This document shows positions 1 through 7,991 of a DNA stretch of 64,000 nt, in pieces. Origin of the DNA: Mycolicibacterium sp. lyk4-40-TYG-92 (GTDB lineage: Bacteria > Actinomycetota > Actinomycetes > Mycobacteriales > Mycobacteriaceae); NCBI RefSeq assembly GCF_030209435.1, contig NZ_JARVRX010000027.1, forward strand, positions 54,734 to 118,733, in the 5' to 3' direction. The notes beneath the pieces were generated by a model that had not been told where the DNA came from, searched no databases, and saw only the letters and a program-made list of their open reading frames with translations. A program made the position numbers and the translations under genes. Positions within the stretch are counted from its first letter, which is position 1; each line of letters opens with the position of its first letter.

Positions 1-17
1 TCATCGATGCCCTCCTT
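1..17 (-). promoter_or_regulatory. RBS and start codon of a gene running off the left edge
   Basis: Read on the minus strand, a near-perfect Shine-Dalgarno (AAAGGAGGG, about 9-17) is followed by ATG at 4-2. A further gene therefore starts here and continues outside the window. It begins 16 bp after the stop of the Rieske beta gene, so it is probably the third gene of that operon. Ferredoxin or reductase components often sit here, but nothing of the product is visible. Confidence 0.6.
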
Positions 18-20
18 TAC

Positions 21-575
21 TCACAGAAACAGTCCGAGGTTGGGAGTGGCGATAGCCACTTCGGTCAAGAGGATCTCCCTGGACAGGAGTCGTGGCCCGT
101 CGGCCGTTATGCGGAGTTCGTCGTTGCGCCGGTAGGGGATTAAGTCGAAGTGCGGATCGATACCACGCTGTCGATAGAGCAGCACGGCGCTCGAGACTGC
201 GATGACGTTGTCTCGCTCCGTCTTTCGGGCCAAGACCGACCCCACCAGACGCATGGTGCGAGAGGGCGGAATCTCCGAGTAAGCGTGGGCGGTGTTCAGA
301 CGGTCAATGCGTAGACGTACGTGGGCCAGAGTGTCACGGACCCGGAACGCGGCGCGATTGACCTCATCCGAACGCTGCTCGGTCGCTTGCCTGATCGGGA
401 TCACGTACAGCAGTTCGGGATCCAGCAGCTGATACCAGTCTTCCTCGCGAGCTTCATCCAGCAACTTCGATTCGAGAGCCAGGAACTGAGTTGCGATGTT
501 TTGCAATTCGGTGTCGGACAGAGGGCCCTGGAGCTGAGATGGTGGCACGTGTTCGGTCGTGTCGATGGTGGTCAT
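21..575 (-). CDS. Aromatic-ring-hydroxylating dioxygenase, beta (small) subunit
   Basis: This 184-residue protein has the length and pattern of a Rieske oxygenase small subunit (SnoaL-like cone fold). Visible family features are the early LDEAREEDWYQLLDPEL stretch, the PPSRTMRLV segment and the C-terminal LLSREILLTEV strand. The subunit is structural in an alpha3beta3 oxygenase and carries no metal. Its ATG overlaps the alpha stop by 4 bp, so the two are translationally coupled. Substrate cannot be read from this subunit. Confidence 0.85.
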   Translation of the reverse strand: MTTIDTTEHVPPSQLQGPLSDTELQNIATQFLALESKLLDEAREEDWYQLLDPELLYVIPIRQATEQRSDEVNRAAFRVRDTLAHVRLRIDRLNTAHAYSEIPPSRTMRLVGSVLARKTERDNVIAVSSAVLLYRQRGIDPHFDLIPYRRNDELRITADGPRLLSREILLTEVAIATPNLGLFL

Positions 576-1951
576 CGTGAGTGGCGCCCTTCGCTCGTCG
601 TGGCGGATGCGTCGCCACGCATGACGGCAAGCCAGTGCCGGTAGAAATTCAGCTGAACGAATTCCCCAAAGCCGGTGGCACGCTTGATGCCTGGGCCGTG
701 ATAGTCGGGGTCCGGCGTGACGTCAACCGTGGTTCGACCGGCCTGATCGAAGTTGAAGCTCAAATTCTCGCGTTGCATCCAGGCGCTCTTCGCCGCACGA
801 GGGGCGCCCTCCCAGGCGACGGTGTCGTCCGTTTCGAAATTACCGGCGGATCCGAAGATCAACTGGCCCGTCACATACGAATCCAGCTTTTCCTGATCAC
901 TTTGGCACTCGAAGACGAACTGCCAATTCCACAACTCCATCTTTCCGGGCGCGATCGGCTGCCACACCCGGAAAGTGGTGACGACCGTCGGAGGGCCGCC
1001 CGGCAGCGTAGGGGAGGCGACACGGAGGTAACTGAAGTTGGGGAAGATGGTGCCAATTGTCGGCGGGTTGGTCTCGAGGACGTACCGCTGAGCGTCGTCG
1101 AGGACCGAGAGGTCGAACTGAGCGACGGTCTCTGGTGAATAGCCCCACAGGGGCAGGCCGATCTTCGCCCATGGAAAACCGAGCGTCGCGTGGCCGTCGC
1201 CGAGTTCGTAGGCATGCATCATTTCGGCGTTTGCCCCGAGGCCCTGGATCATCTGTATCTCTTCGTTACTCCAGTGCAAGGTGTCGGCATGGTATGCGTC
1301 ACCGGAGAAGTTTTCGGCACCGGCCTTCCAGTCCCCATTCACCTGATATCGCTCGGGCGGGCCTGCCACCTTCATACCGCCGGGTGCCAGGTTCGCCAGG
1401 ATGTCGAGCATCCAGCCTCCCCCGCCCAGATACTCGTCGAGCGACGGACCTTCCTGCGCTAGCGACGCGAAGATGAAGCCAGAGCGGACGTCGACCCGTG
1501 GTGCCCTCTTCAGGCCCCATTCCTTCGGGTCCAGCCGGGTTCCATACGCCTCGCGCATGTGTGGCGTCCCGACGAGGTCGCCGTTGTTGGAGTAGGTCCA
1601 GCCGTGGTAAGGGCATTTGAAGAAACGCGAATTTCCGGTGTCGGTCTGGCATACCTGGGTGCCGCGGTGGCGGCAGTAGTTCGACAACACGTTGATGCCA
1701 CCCTTGCCATCGCGCGTCACGATCACCGGATCGAGGCCGATGCGGCGCTGGACGAAGTCGCCAGGCTTCGGGATTTCGCTCTCGTGCGCGACAAAGACCC
1801 AGCAAGTGCCGAAGACCTGGTCCAGTTCCGCGCGGAAGATCGCGTCGTTGTTCCAGATCTCGGCCGGCACCCGATTCTTCTCGATCTCCGTCTCGACACG
1901 GTCGAGGATCCGCGTTACTTCCGAGGCAACGGTGGGCGTGATGACAGTCAT
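572..1951 (-). CDS. Rieske non-heme iron aromatic oxygenase, alpha (large) subunit
   Basis: The 459-residue catalytic subunit would dihydroxylate or hydroxylate an aromatic ring using O2 and electrons from a ferredoxin. The [2Fe-2S] Rieske ligands are C93, H95, C113 and H116 (CxH...CPYH). The mononuclear iron site is the D218-A-Y-H221-xxxx-H226 motif. I place the start at 1951 because AAGGAG lies 4 bp upstream; an earlier in-frame start at 1969 lacks such a site. It is transcribed away from the cyclodeaminase gene across a promoter region holding two LysR-type boxes. No ferredoxin or reductase gene is visible, so these must be just outside the window or elsewhere. Confidence 0.9.
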   Translation of the reverse strand: MTVITPTVASEVTRILDRVETEIEKNRVPAEIWNNDAIFRAELDQVFGTCWVFVAHESEIPKPGDFVQRRIGLDPVIVTRDGKGGINVLSNYCRHRGTQVCQTDTGNSRFFKCPYHGWTYSNNGDLVGTPHMREAYGTRLDPKEWGLKRAPRVDVRSGFIFASLAQEGPSLDEYLGGGGWMLDILANLAPGGMKVAGPPERYQVNGDWKAGAENFSGDAYHADTLHWSNEEIQMIQGLGANAEMMHAYELGDGHATLGFPWAKIGLPLWGYSPETVAQFDLSVLDDAQRYVLETNPPTIGTIFPNFSYLRVASPTLPGGPPTVVTTFRVWQPIAPGKMELWNWQFVFECQSDQEKLDSYVTGQLIFGSAGNFETDDTVAWEGAPRAAKSAWMQRENLSFNFDQAGRTTVDVTPDPDYHGPGIKRATGFGEFVQLNFYRHWLAVMRGDASATTSEGRHSR

Positions 1952-2057
1952 GTAGCTCCTTGCAAGCACCGGGTGGGCCGATGTGGCGCCAGTGTTGGTT
2001 GACCCATCGTATGACCGCGATCACAGTGCCGGAAGGCGTGACTTTCGATGCCCGGCG

Positions 2058-2072
2058 ATTGATGAAATCAAT
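2058..2072. promoter_or_regulatory. Candidate LysR box 1 (perfect 6-3-6 palindrome)
   Basis: ATTGAT-GAA-ATCAAT is a perfect palindrome and contains the T-N11-A core typical of LysR-type operators. It lies in the 309-bp divergent promoter region (1952-2260) between the Rieske operon and the cyclodeaminase operon. Related boxes occur at 2126, 6853 and 8941. No other gene is apparent in this intergenic stretch. Confidence 0.6.
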
Positions 2073-2125
2073 GGCAGACCACGCTCGCTCCAAGAGCCTT
2101 GAGAACACCCGATCCGGAACCCTGT

Positions 2126-2140
2126 ATCGATTTCGTCGAT
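2126..2140. promoter_or_regulatory. Candidate LysR box 2
   Basis: ATCGAT-TTC-GTCGAT keeps the 6-3-6 layout with one mismatch between arms. It sits 68 bp from box 1 in the same divergent promoter region, a spacing compatible with the paired recognition and activation sites of LysR regulators. Its right arm, TTTCGTCGATG, is identical to boxes 3 and 4. Confidence 0.6.
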
Positions 2141-2260
2141 GGATGAGCATTCACGGGAATTGTTTGTCGCGAATCGCAGATCGTTTTAGCCTGGCTCTGG
2201 GCAGCGGATCTCCCGCATTTCCGGGTTCACGGACGCCCCGACCCCGATGAGGTGGCTTCA

Positions 2261-3241
2261 ATGACGCTATTGCTCGACGACCAGGCCGTCCGAGATTCAT
2301 TCGGCTGGGCACGGGCAATCGATGCGCTCCGCGCTGCGTACACCGGCGATGTCGCAGGCTCCCGCTACCCCGAACGGTCGATGGCCCGCGGTGACGGCAG
2401 CTGGCTCCGGACTCTCACCGGGGTATCGGACGACAACGGTCTCATGGGCGCCAAACTCATTGCGGCGTCGATGAAGACCCGTCAGGTGTCCTACCTGATC
2501 CCCTTGTTCGATGAGCACACCGCTGAGCTCGTGGCTTTGATAGACGGTCAGTCGATCACCGGATTCCGCACCGCCGCGACCTCGGCGGTCGCCGCGGACC
2601 TCCTGGCGAGCCCCGGCGACCTCGACGTTGCCGTAATCGGCTCCGGCTTCGAGGCCAAGAAGCACCTTCGCGCCATGAACGCAGCACGCGTCCTGTCCTC
2701 GGTCAGCGTTTGGAGCCCCCGTGCGGAGAGCCGGTCTCGGTTCATCGCGGATCTGGATGATCTGGAACTCCCGCTGAGCGCTGCCCAAGATGCCGAGAGT
2801 GCCGTCGGCGCAGCCAACCTCGTGATCTGTGCGGCCCGTTCGCACGACGAATCCCCCACCGTACGTGGTGCGTGGCTCCGGCCCGGAACCACCGTTGTAT
2901 CCGTCGGATCGACCCTCCCCGAACAACACGAGGTCGACGTCGAGCTGCTGGATCGCGCTGAGCTCATCGTCGCCGACATGGTCGAGGAGGTTCTGCACGA
3001 CACCGGGGATGCCTTGGCAGCCAAAGCAGCCGGCGTCGATCTCGGGCAGAAGACCATCTCATTGGCAGACCTCGTGGCGGGTCGGCATCCGGGCCGTACG
3101 AGTAGCGACCAAATCCTCGTGTACAAGTCGGTGGGCTCAGCCGTACAGGACATTGCCGTCGCAGCCATGTGCCTGGCCGAGGCCCGGCGCCTTGAACTCG
3201 GCGTCCCGCTCCCCATCTCGATCACCCCCGTCCAAAAATAG
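2261..3241 (+). CDS. Ornithine cyclodeaminase / mu-crystallin family protein
   Basis: About 326 residues matching the OCD/mu-crystallin family of NAD(P)-dependent imine reductases and amino-acid dehydrogenases. The Rossmann motif VAVIGSGFEAKKHL lies near residue 125, preceded by the DGQSITGFRTAATSAVAADLL segment that binds substrate and nucleotide in this family. I choose ATG 2261, with GAGGTGG about 6 bp upstream, over GTG 2252. The gene leads a tight operon with an aldehyde dehydrogenase (10-bp gap) and a DapA-like lyase. The true reaction is unknown; members reduce ketimines, deaminate ornithine or act on alanine. Confidence 0.85.
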   Translation: MTLLLDDQAVRDSFGWARAIDALRAAYTGDVAGSRYPERSMARGDGSWLRTLTGVSDDNGLMGAKLIAASMKTRQVSYLIPLFDEHTAELVALIDGQSITGFRTAATSAVAADLLASPGDLDVAVIGSGFEAKKHLRAMNAARVLSSVSVWSPRAESRSRFIADLDDLELPLSAAQDAESAVGAANLVICAARSHDESPTVRGAWLRPGTTVVSVGSTLPEQHEVDVELLDRAELIVADMVEEVLHDTGDALAAKAAGVDLGQKTISLADLVAGRHPGRTSSDQILVYKSVGSAVQDIAVAAMCLAEARRLELGVPLPISITPVQK

Positions 3242-3251
3242 AGGCGCAGCT

Positions 3252-4745
3252 ATGACTTCCCAGATGACCACACAGCGGTCCAGCCTCGGTCTCACCGCCC
3301 CATCGCTGTTCCGGCCGTCCTCCTATATCGACGGGCAGTGGCTTACCCGCGACGACGGCGAACGGCTCGTCGTGCACAATCCATCCACCGGCGAACCGAT
3401 CGCCGATCTGCCGTCGGCCGGCGCGGACGAGACCCAGCTCGCCGTCGAGGCTGCCCAGCGCGCGTTGCCCGCCTGGCGCGGACTCTCCGGCAAAGAGCGT
3501 TCGAAAATCCTGCGTCGATGGTTCGAGCTGGTCCGGGACAACACCGAGGACCTGGCGCGGCTAATCGTTCTCGAAGAGGGCAAGCCCGTGGCCGAGGCCA
3601 TCGGCGAGATGAACTACGCGGCGTCCTTCATCGAGTGGTTCGGCGAGGAGGCCAAGCGCGTGCGCGGCGACGTCTTTCTCGCGCCCGAGTCGTCGCGACG
3701 AGTTGTGGTGCTCAGGGAAGCGATTGGCGTGTGCGCTGCCATCACACCGTGGAACTTCCCCGCCGCCATGATCACTCGTAAGGCGGCCCCCGCACTGGCC
3801 GCCGGCTGCACGATGGTGGTCAAGCCCGCCGAGCAGACGCCGCTGACGGCACTGGCCCTCGCCGAACTCGCTGAGCGAGCCGGCGTGCCGGCTGGAGTGC
3901 TCAGCATCGTGGTCGGCGACGCCCGCGAAATCGGCTCGGTGCTGACTGGCAACCCCATCGTCCGCAAGGTCAGTTTCACCGGCTCGACCGAGGTGGGTCG
4001 ACTCTTACTCGCTCAATCAGCGGAAACCGTCAAGAAGACCTCGATGGAGCTCGGCGGCAATGCGCCAGTCCTCGTCTTCGACGACGCCGATCTCGATGAG
4101 GCGGTCGCCGGCGTGATCGCCACCAAGTACCGCAATACGGGCCAAGCATGCATCAGCGCTAACCGGGTTTATGTCCAGTCTGGAATCTACGATCAGTTCG
4201 CCGAAGCGTTGACCCGCAAGGTTGAGGGCCTCGTGGTCGGTGACGGATTCGACGCAGGTGTCCAGCAGGGTCCGCTCATCGACGTCGACGCGGTCACGAA
4301 GGTCGAGGAGCACGTGGCCGATGCGGCCGGCCTCGGTGCGCGCGTCCTCTGCGGCGGTCGGCGTCACGATCGGGGCGGCTTGTTCTTTGAACCGACGGTT
4401 CTGGCCGACGTCTACTCGACGATGCGCATCACCCGCGAGGAAACATTCGGACCTGTGACCCCGCTGATCCGGTTCGAGGACGAATCCGATGCGATCCGCA
4501 TGGCCAACGACACCGAGTTCGGGCTGGCCGCATACCTCTTCACCCGCGACGCTGAGCGGACGTGGCGGGTCAGCGCGGCTCTCGAGGCGGGAATGATCGG
4601 CATCAATACCGGCCTCATCTCCAACGAGATCGCGCCCTTCGGAGGCGTGAAGCAGTCGGGTGTGGGCCGAGAGGGATCGGTCTACGGGATCGACGAGTAC
4701 ATGGAAATGAAATACCTCGCCTGGGAGGGCGCTGGAGCGTCGTAA
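3252..4745 (+). CDS. Aldehyde dehydrogenase, succinate-semialdehyde dehydrogenase type
   Basis: The 497-residue protein is a full-length NAD(P)-dependent aldehyde dehydrogenase. The oxyanion Asn is N168 (TPWNF), the cofactor Lys is K191, the general-base Glu is E266 (MELGGN) and the nucleophile is Cys300 (NTGQAC). The order and the C-terminal PFGGVKQSGVGREG segment resemble GabD-type semialdehyde dehydrogenases. The start at 3252 follows a GAGGCG site; the frame is open further upstream, but that stretch lies inside the cyclodeaminase gene. In this context it probably oxidises an aldehyde released by the neighbouring DapA-like lyase. Confidence 0.92.
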   Translation: MTSQMTTQRSSLGLTAPSLFRPSSYIDGQWLTRDDGERLVVHNPSTGEPIADLPSAGADETQLAVEAAQRALPAWRGLSGKERSKILRRWFELVRDNTEDLARLIVLEEGKPVAEAIGEMNYAASFIEWFGEEAKRVRGDVFLAPESSRRVVVLREAIGVCAAITPWNFPAAMITRKAAPALAAGCTMVVKPAEQTPLTALALAELAERAGVPAGVLSIVVGDAREIGSVLTGNPIVRKVSFTGSTEVGRLLLAQSAETVKKTSMELGGNAPVLVFDDADLDEAVAGVIATKYRNTGQACISANRVYVQSGIYDQFAEALTRKVEGLVVGDGFDAGVQQGPLIDVDAVTKVEEHVADAAGLGARVLCGGRRHDRGGLFFEPTVLADVYSTMRITREETFGPVTPLIRFEDESDAIRMANDTEFGLAAYLFTRDAERTWRVSAALEAGMIGINTGLISNEIAPFGGVKQSGVGREGSVYGIDEYMEMKYLAWEGAGAS

Positions 4746-4800
4746 ATCGCCTCCCGCACAGAACAATTCGTCCTTGACCAGCACCACGAAAGGAAACATC

Positions 4801-5820
4801 ATGGCTGCTTACACCCGCACCGAGGCCCGCGAATGGGCCCGCGGGAAGCTTATCGGTGCCGTGAACTGCACCATCCCGTCGTTCACCAGCGACCTGAAAT
4901 CGATCAACGAGGCAGGCATCCGCCACGACATCCGTCTCGCGAAGGAACACGGCTTTCTCGGGACGCTGGGCATCTCTGAGGTCAACATCACCCTGCCGGA
5001 GTACCTGGAATTCCTTCGCATCATCCGCGATGAGGCCGGTGAGGACCTGGTCGTCGTACACCATGGAAGCTGGAGCACCCTCGCCGACAACATCGAGGCC
5101 GTGCGCGGCGCCGAGCAAGCCGGCGCAGATCTCGTGCTGCTGTCCTACCCGCCGAACTTCTACCCGGAGACCGAGCAGGAGATTTACGACTACACCAAGG
5201 CGGTGTGCGACGCTACGAATCTTGCCGTCATCATCTTTCCGATGTTCCTGTGGGGATTCAGCCCGCGAATCCACCCGTCGGACATCCCCAGCCGCCTCAT
5301 CCGTCGCCTACTCGACGACTGCCCCAACATCGCCGTCATCAAAGCTGAAGGCGGGTTCCCCTACATCCAGGGAATCATTGAATGCCATCGTCTGTTCGGT
5401 GACGAGGTCGTCATCTCCGTGCCCATCGAGGCCGATCTGATCCCACTTTCGCAGATCATCCCCATCCAGCTCTCTGCAACCAGTGACCACGAGTACTACG
5501 GGCCCATCATTCCGCGGGTCATGAACCTGCTCGCTGACGGCAAGAACGACGATGCCACCGAGTTGTTCTGGCAGACGCACCCCGCGCGCAAGGCCAAGGC
5601 AGCCCTGGCTCCGGTGCTTAACGGTGGCGCGTTCATCAACCGGCAGGCGTGGAAGTTCCAGGGCTGGCTACAGGGATACAACGGTGGTCCGCTGCGTCAA
5701 CCCACTCAACGGATCCACGACGGCCAAATGCTCGCTCTCCGTAAGGGGCTCATCGATTCCGGCCTCAACCCGTCCATGGATCCGCTTCGCGAGTTCTTCA
5801 TCGGCCGCAACCCGGCCTGA
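4801..5820 (+). CDS. Dihydrodipicolinate synthase (DapA/NAL) family lyase
   Basis: The 339-residue TIM-barrel lyase belongs to the Schiff-base class I aldolase family that includes DapA, N-acetylneuraminate lyase and the hydratase-aldolases of naphthalene and phenanthrene breakdown. The Schiff-base Lys is K181 in VIKAEGG. A SYPPNFY segment near 115-121 occupies the usual tyrosine region. It is longer than housekeeping DapA (about 300) and diverges at the C terminus. RBS AAAGGA precedes ATG 4801. With an aldehyde dehydrogenase upstream, a retro-aldol step releasing pyruvate and an aldehyde is plausible. Its last codons lie inside a 135-bp repeat found again at 6967. Confidence 0.85.
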   Translation: MAAYTRTEAREWARGKLIGAVNCTIPSFTSDLKSINEAGIRHDIRLAKEHGFLGTLGISEVNITLPEYLEFLRIIRDEAGEDLVVVHHGSWSTLADNIEAVRGAEQAGADLVLLSYPPNFYPETEQEIYDYTKAVCDATNLAVIIFPMFLWGFSPRIHPSDIPSRLIRRLLDDCPNIAVIKAEGGFPYIQGIIECHRLFGDEVVISVPIEADLIPLSQIIPIQLSATSDHEYYGPIIPRVMNLLADGKNDDATELFWQTHPARKAKAALAPVLNGGAFINRQAWKFQGWLQGYNGGPLRQPTQRIHDGQMLALRKGLIDSGLNPSMDPLREFFIGRNPA

Positions 5821-5930
5821 CGCATGCGAATCGACGTCCGGGCATAGCCACCAGTTTGGCTGCCTGCGTCCGCAATTGGTCACGGAACCACGTCTGGGCG
5901 GGTTCCCCATCGAGGCGGCGCAGCCAGATG
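5796..5930. repeat. 135-bp direct repeat, left copy
   Basis: This copy spans the last 25 bp of the DapA-like gene and a relic of the 3' end of the LysR gene (minus strand). It matches 6967-7101 at all but a handful of positions. In this copy the LysR stop is lost (tca to tcg at 5832-5834), so translation reads through into unrelated codons. The pair brackets the insertion containing the transposase remnant and the SnoaL gene. Confidence 0.9.
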
Positions 5931-6300
5931 GGGTAGTTGATCGCGGTCCATGCGTCGTCGGCGATACCGGTGGATCGTGTGTATGACGTTGGGATATCCA
6001 TCCGCACGGTGACCGAGAAGTGCCCCGTTGCGGCCAGACACGGCCACGAACGCCCCGGCGACGTAGGCGGAGTCGGTGCGCACCACGATCGTGCCCGTCG
6101 TGCCGGCCCGGCACGCGGTGCTGACGGCATGGGCAACCTGGCCGGGCCCGGGGCGGCGCCGGCGGCGTGGACGCGGTGCCCGCCAGCACCTTCAGCCCGC
6201 ACGCCAGCAGCGACCTAGACGCGATCTTGGCGTGCCCGAAGGCCACGCCGTGCTTCTTGCCGCCCGACCATCCGCCGTTGCACCGAGGTGCTCGCTTACA
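5931..6300 (-). mobile_element. IS1380-family transposase remnant
   Basis: Minus-strand reading recovers consecutive pieces of a DDE transposase of the IS1380 type in three frames. These are a GWSGGKKHGVAFGHAKIASR block near 6246, VRTDSAYVAGAFVA near 6080, and FSVTVRMD...DDAWTAINYP near 5990. At least two frameshifts and missing ends mean it is dead. No terminal inverted repeats were found. It is fused at its downstream end to the LysR-derived repeat copy, marking a recombination scar. Confidence 0.75.
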
Positions 6301-6736
6301 CCTCCGACGGCTGCGGAGCGATCCCCAACTGATGCATCAAGCTGAAGCCGCCCAGAACCTCGCACACCGTCGAAATGCTCACAATGGACGCACCGGAGAA
6401 TCGAATGCGGTCGACGGTACGAGCTGTGAACTGCCTACCGGTCGGCGGAATCCCGAAGAATTCACCCCGCCAGGTTCCCGACCCGAGAAAGAAGACCACT
6501 ACCTCGTCCTCATGGGCGATCTGGTCGGTAACGGAGAACGTGAGATCTGGGAAGGCGGTGCAGAACGCTTGCAACGTCGCAATGAGTTTGTCGCGCCCCT
6601 CGATCGGGCTTTCATGTTCGAAGACGACATCCGGGGCGAGGAGATTCGTCAGTGTTTCGAAATCCCGCCGATTGACCGCGGCAAAGTATTCCTTTACGAC
6701 AGCATCCGCCTTGGCGACTGCATCGGTTGAAGTCAC
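6296..6736 (-). CDS. SnoaL-like (NTF2-fold) polyketide-cyclase-type protein
   Basis: This 146-residue protein has the SnoaL/NTF2 pattern: an N-terminal helix with VKEYFAAVNRRDFETLTNLLAPDVVFEHESP, then FPDLTFSV, WRGEFFGIPPTGR and a final QLGIAPQ. Such proteins are small cyclases, isomerases, hydrolases or ligand binders, and specificity cannot be read. It starts at GTG 6736 with AGGAG upstream. It lies within the insertion flanked by 135-bp repeats, and a LysR box is 117 bp upstream. It appears intact, with a normal C terminus. Confidence 0.8.
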   Translation of the reverse strand: MTSTDAVAKADAVVKEYFAAVNRRDFETLTNLLAPDVVFEHESPIEGRDKLIATLQAFCTAFPDLTFSVTDQIAHEDEVVVFFLGSGTWRGEFFGIPPTGRQFTARTVDRIRFSGASIVSISTVCEVLGGFSLMHQLGIAPQPSEV

Positions 6737-6852
6737 AAGCTTCTCCTCACGATTGTTGTGGCTATGCCGCGCGCGGCGCCGTTGCTCGCGGTTGATATTG
6801 AGCGTAGGAGCGCTCGGGCATAGCGGGAAACGGCTCGTGTCAATAGGCCCGC

Positions 6853-6867
6853 ATTGATTTCGTCGAT
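6853..6867. promoter_or_regulatory. Candidate LysR box 3
   Basis: ATTGAT-TTC-GTCGAT is identical over 15 bp to the box at 8941 and shares 14 of 15 positions with the box at 2126. It lies upstream of the SnoaL gene, inside the repeat-flanked insertion. The remaining leader (6737-6966) shows no other gene. Confidence 0.6.
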
Positions 6868-6966
6868 GAGATCGGCTCGCGCATGGACGCTGGGTTCACG
6901 TCTACGCCTACGGCGGTCGCGCGAGCGCGACAACGTTCACGGGTCGGTACAGGGTGCGTTCACCCA

Positions 6967-7101
6967 CTTCATCGGCCGCAGCCCGGCCTGACGCATGCGA
7001 ATCAACGTCCGGGCGTAGCCACCAGTTTGGCTGCCTGCGTCCGCAATTGGTCACGGAACCACGTCTGGGCGGGATCCCCATCGAGGCGGCGCAGCCATAT
7101 G
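6967..7101. repeat. 135-bp direct repeat, right copy
   Basis: This is the second copy of the 5796-5930 repeat, at an offset of 1171 bp. Here the LysR stop (7002-7004) is intact, so this copy carries the live 3' end of the regulator. Its outer 25 bp still match the end of the DapA-like gene. That implies the two genes were once directly convergent. Confidence 0.9.
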
Positions 7102-7991
7102 AGCGTTTCGGTGATTGGCTCCAGCTGCATGGGTGGATCGATGAATTGCAGATTGGCGGCCTTGGCCACACGTGTCGCGAGTGTTCGCGGGATCAGTGTC
7201 ACCAATGTGGTGTCGCGCAACATGAAGGGGGCGACAGCAATGCTGGTACTGGCCTCGACTTTGCGTGGTATGCCGAGGACATCGAGGTTCGTATCACCCA
7301 AAGAGGGCCGCCCGTCCTCGAAGGTTGCGGCAAGGTAGGGCATGGCGCTGAACTCCTCGACCGTCATCGCCGAACGGACCGCGCGGTTGGCGGCATCGGC
7401 AGCCAACACATAGCGATCGCGATAGAGCACCTCGCGACGGACGCCGTCCCTCCAGAGAGCGGGGAACGACGAGATCACCTCTCGAGGCAGCACGATCACG
7501 TCGACACGTCCGCGCAGCATCTCAGCGGGAATGTCAATCGAGACCGTTCGAATCTGCACCCGGATGTTCGGGTACGTCGACGAGATCTCGACCAGCAGCG
7601 GGTGAAGAAGCGCGGCCGCCGCGAAATCACTGGCGACCACAGAAAAAGCATGCTCGTCGACCGTCGGGTCGAACGAATCCAAGGTGGACAACGTCAGCTG
7701 GAGTTCGGCCAATGTGCTGCTCACTGAGCTGGTCAGCGCGTTCGCGAGCGGGGTTGCGATCATGGTTCGGCCCTGCCGCACAAGAATCGGATCCTTGAGA
7801 AGCCGGCGCAGCCGCGCCAAAGTCGAGCTCATCGCAGATTGTCTGATCCCTAGCCGCGCAGCCGCGCCGGTGACGCTCCGCTCGGACATCAACGCCTCGA
7901 ATGCGACCAGCAAGTTGAGGTCGACACGGCCCAGCTGCTCGAGAGAAGGATGTGGCGAAGAGCCGGTTTCGGACGCAATCGGCTTATTCAC
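7002..7991 (-). CDS. LysR-family transcriptional regulator (NodD/LinR-like) 1
   Basis: About 329 residues. The winged helix-turn-helix includes DLNLLVAFEALMSERSVTGAAARLGIRQSAMSSTLARLRRLL, followed by a periplasmic-binding-like inducer domain. It is closely related to its neighbour: both have QSAMSSTL in the recognition helix and a long C-terminal WLRRLDGDPAQTWFRDQL-type tail. I favour GTG 7991, which overlaps the stop of LysR 2 by 8 bp (GTGAATAA); GTG 8012 is an alternative. Its 3' end lies within the duplicated 135-bp repeat. Role: probably inducer-dependent control of the aromatic block through the 15-bp boxes. Confidence 0.85.
   Translation of the reverse strand: MNKPIASETGSSPHPSLEQLGRVDLNLLVAFEALMSERSVTGAAARLGIRQSAMSSTLARLRRLLKDPILVRQGRTMIATPLANALTSSVSSTLAELQLTLSTLDSFDPTVDEHAFSVVASDFAAAALLHPLLVEISSTYPNIRVQIRTVSIDIPAEMLRGRVDVIVLPREVISSFPALWRDGVRREVLYRDRYVLAADAANRAVRSAMTVEEFSAMPYLAATFEDGRPSLGDTNLDVLGIPRKVEASTSIAVAPFMLRDTTLVTLIPRTLATRVAKAANLQFIDPPMQLEPITETLIWLRRLDGDPAQTWFRDQLRTQAAKLVATPGR

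Noticed and set aside
2829..3251. Long N-terminal extension of the aldehyde dehydrogenase frame
   Set aside because: The extra 141 codons lie inside the cyclodeaminase gene in another frame. Family length and the ribosome-binding site place the start at 3252.
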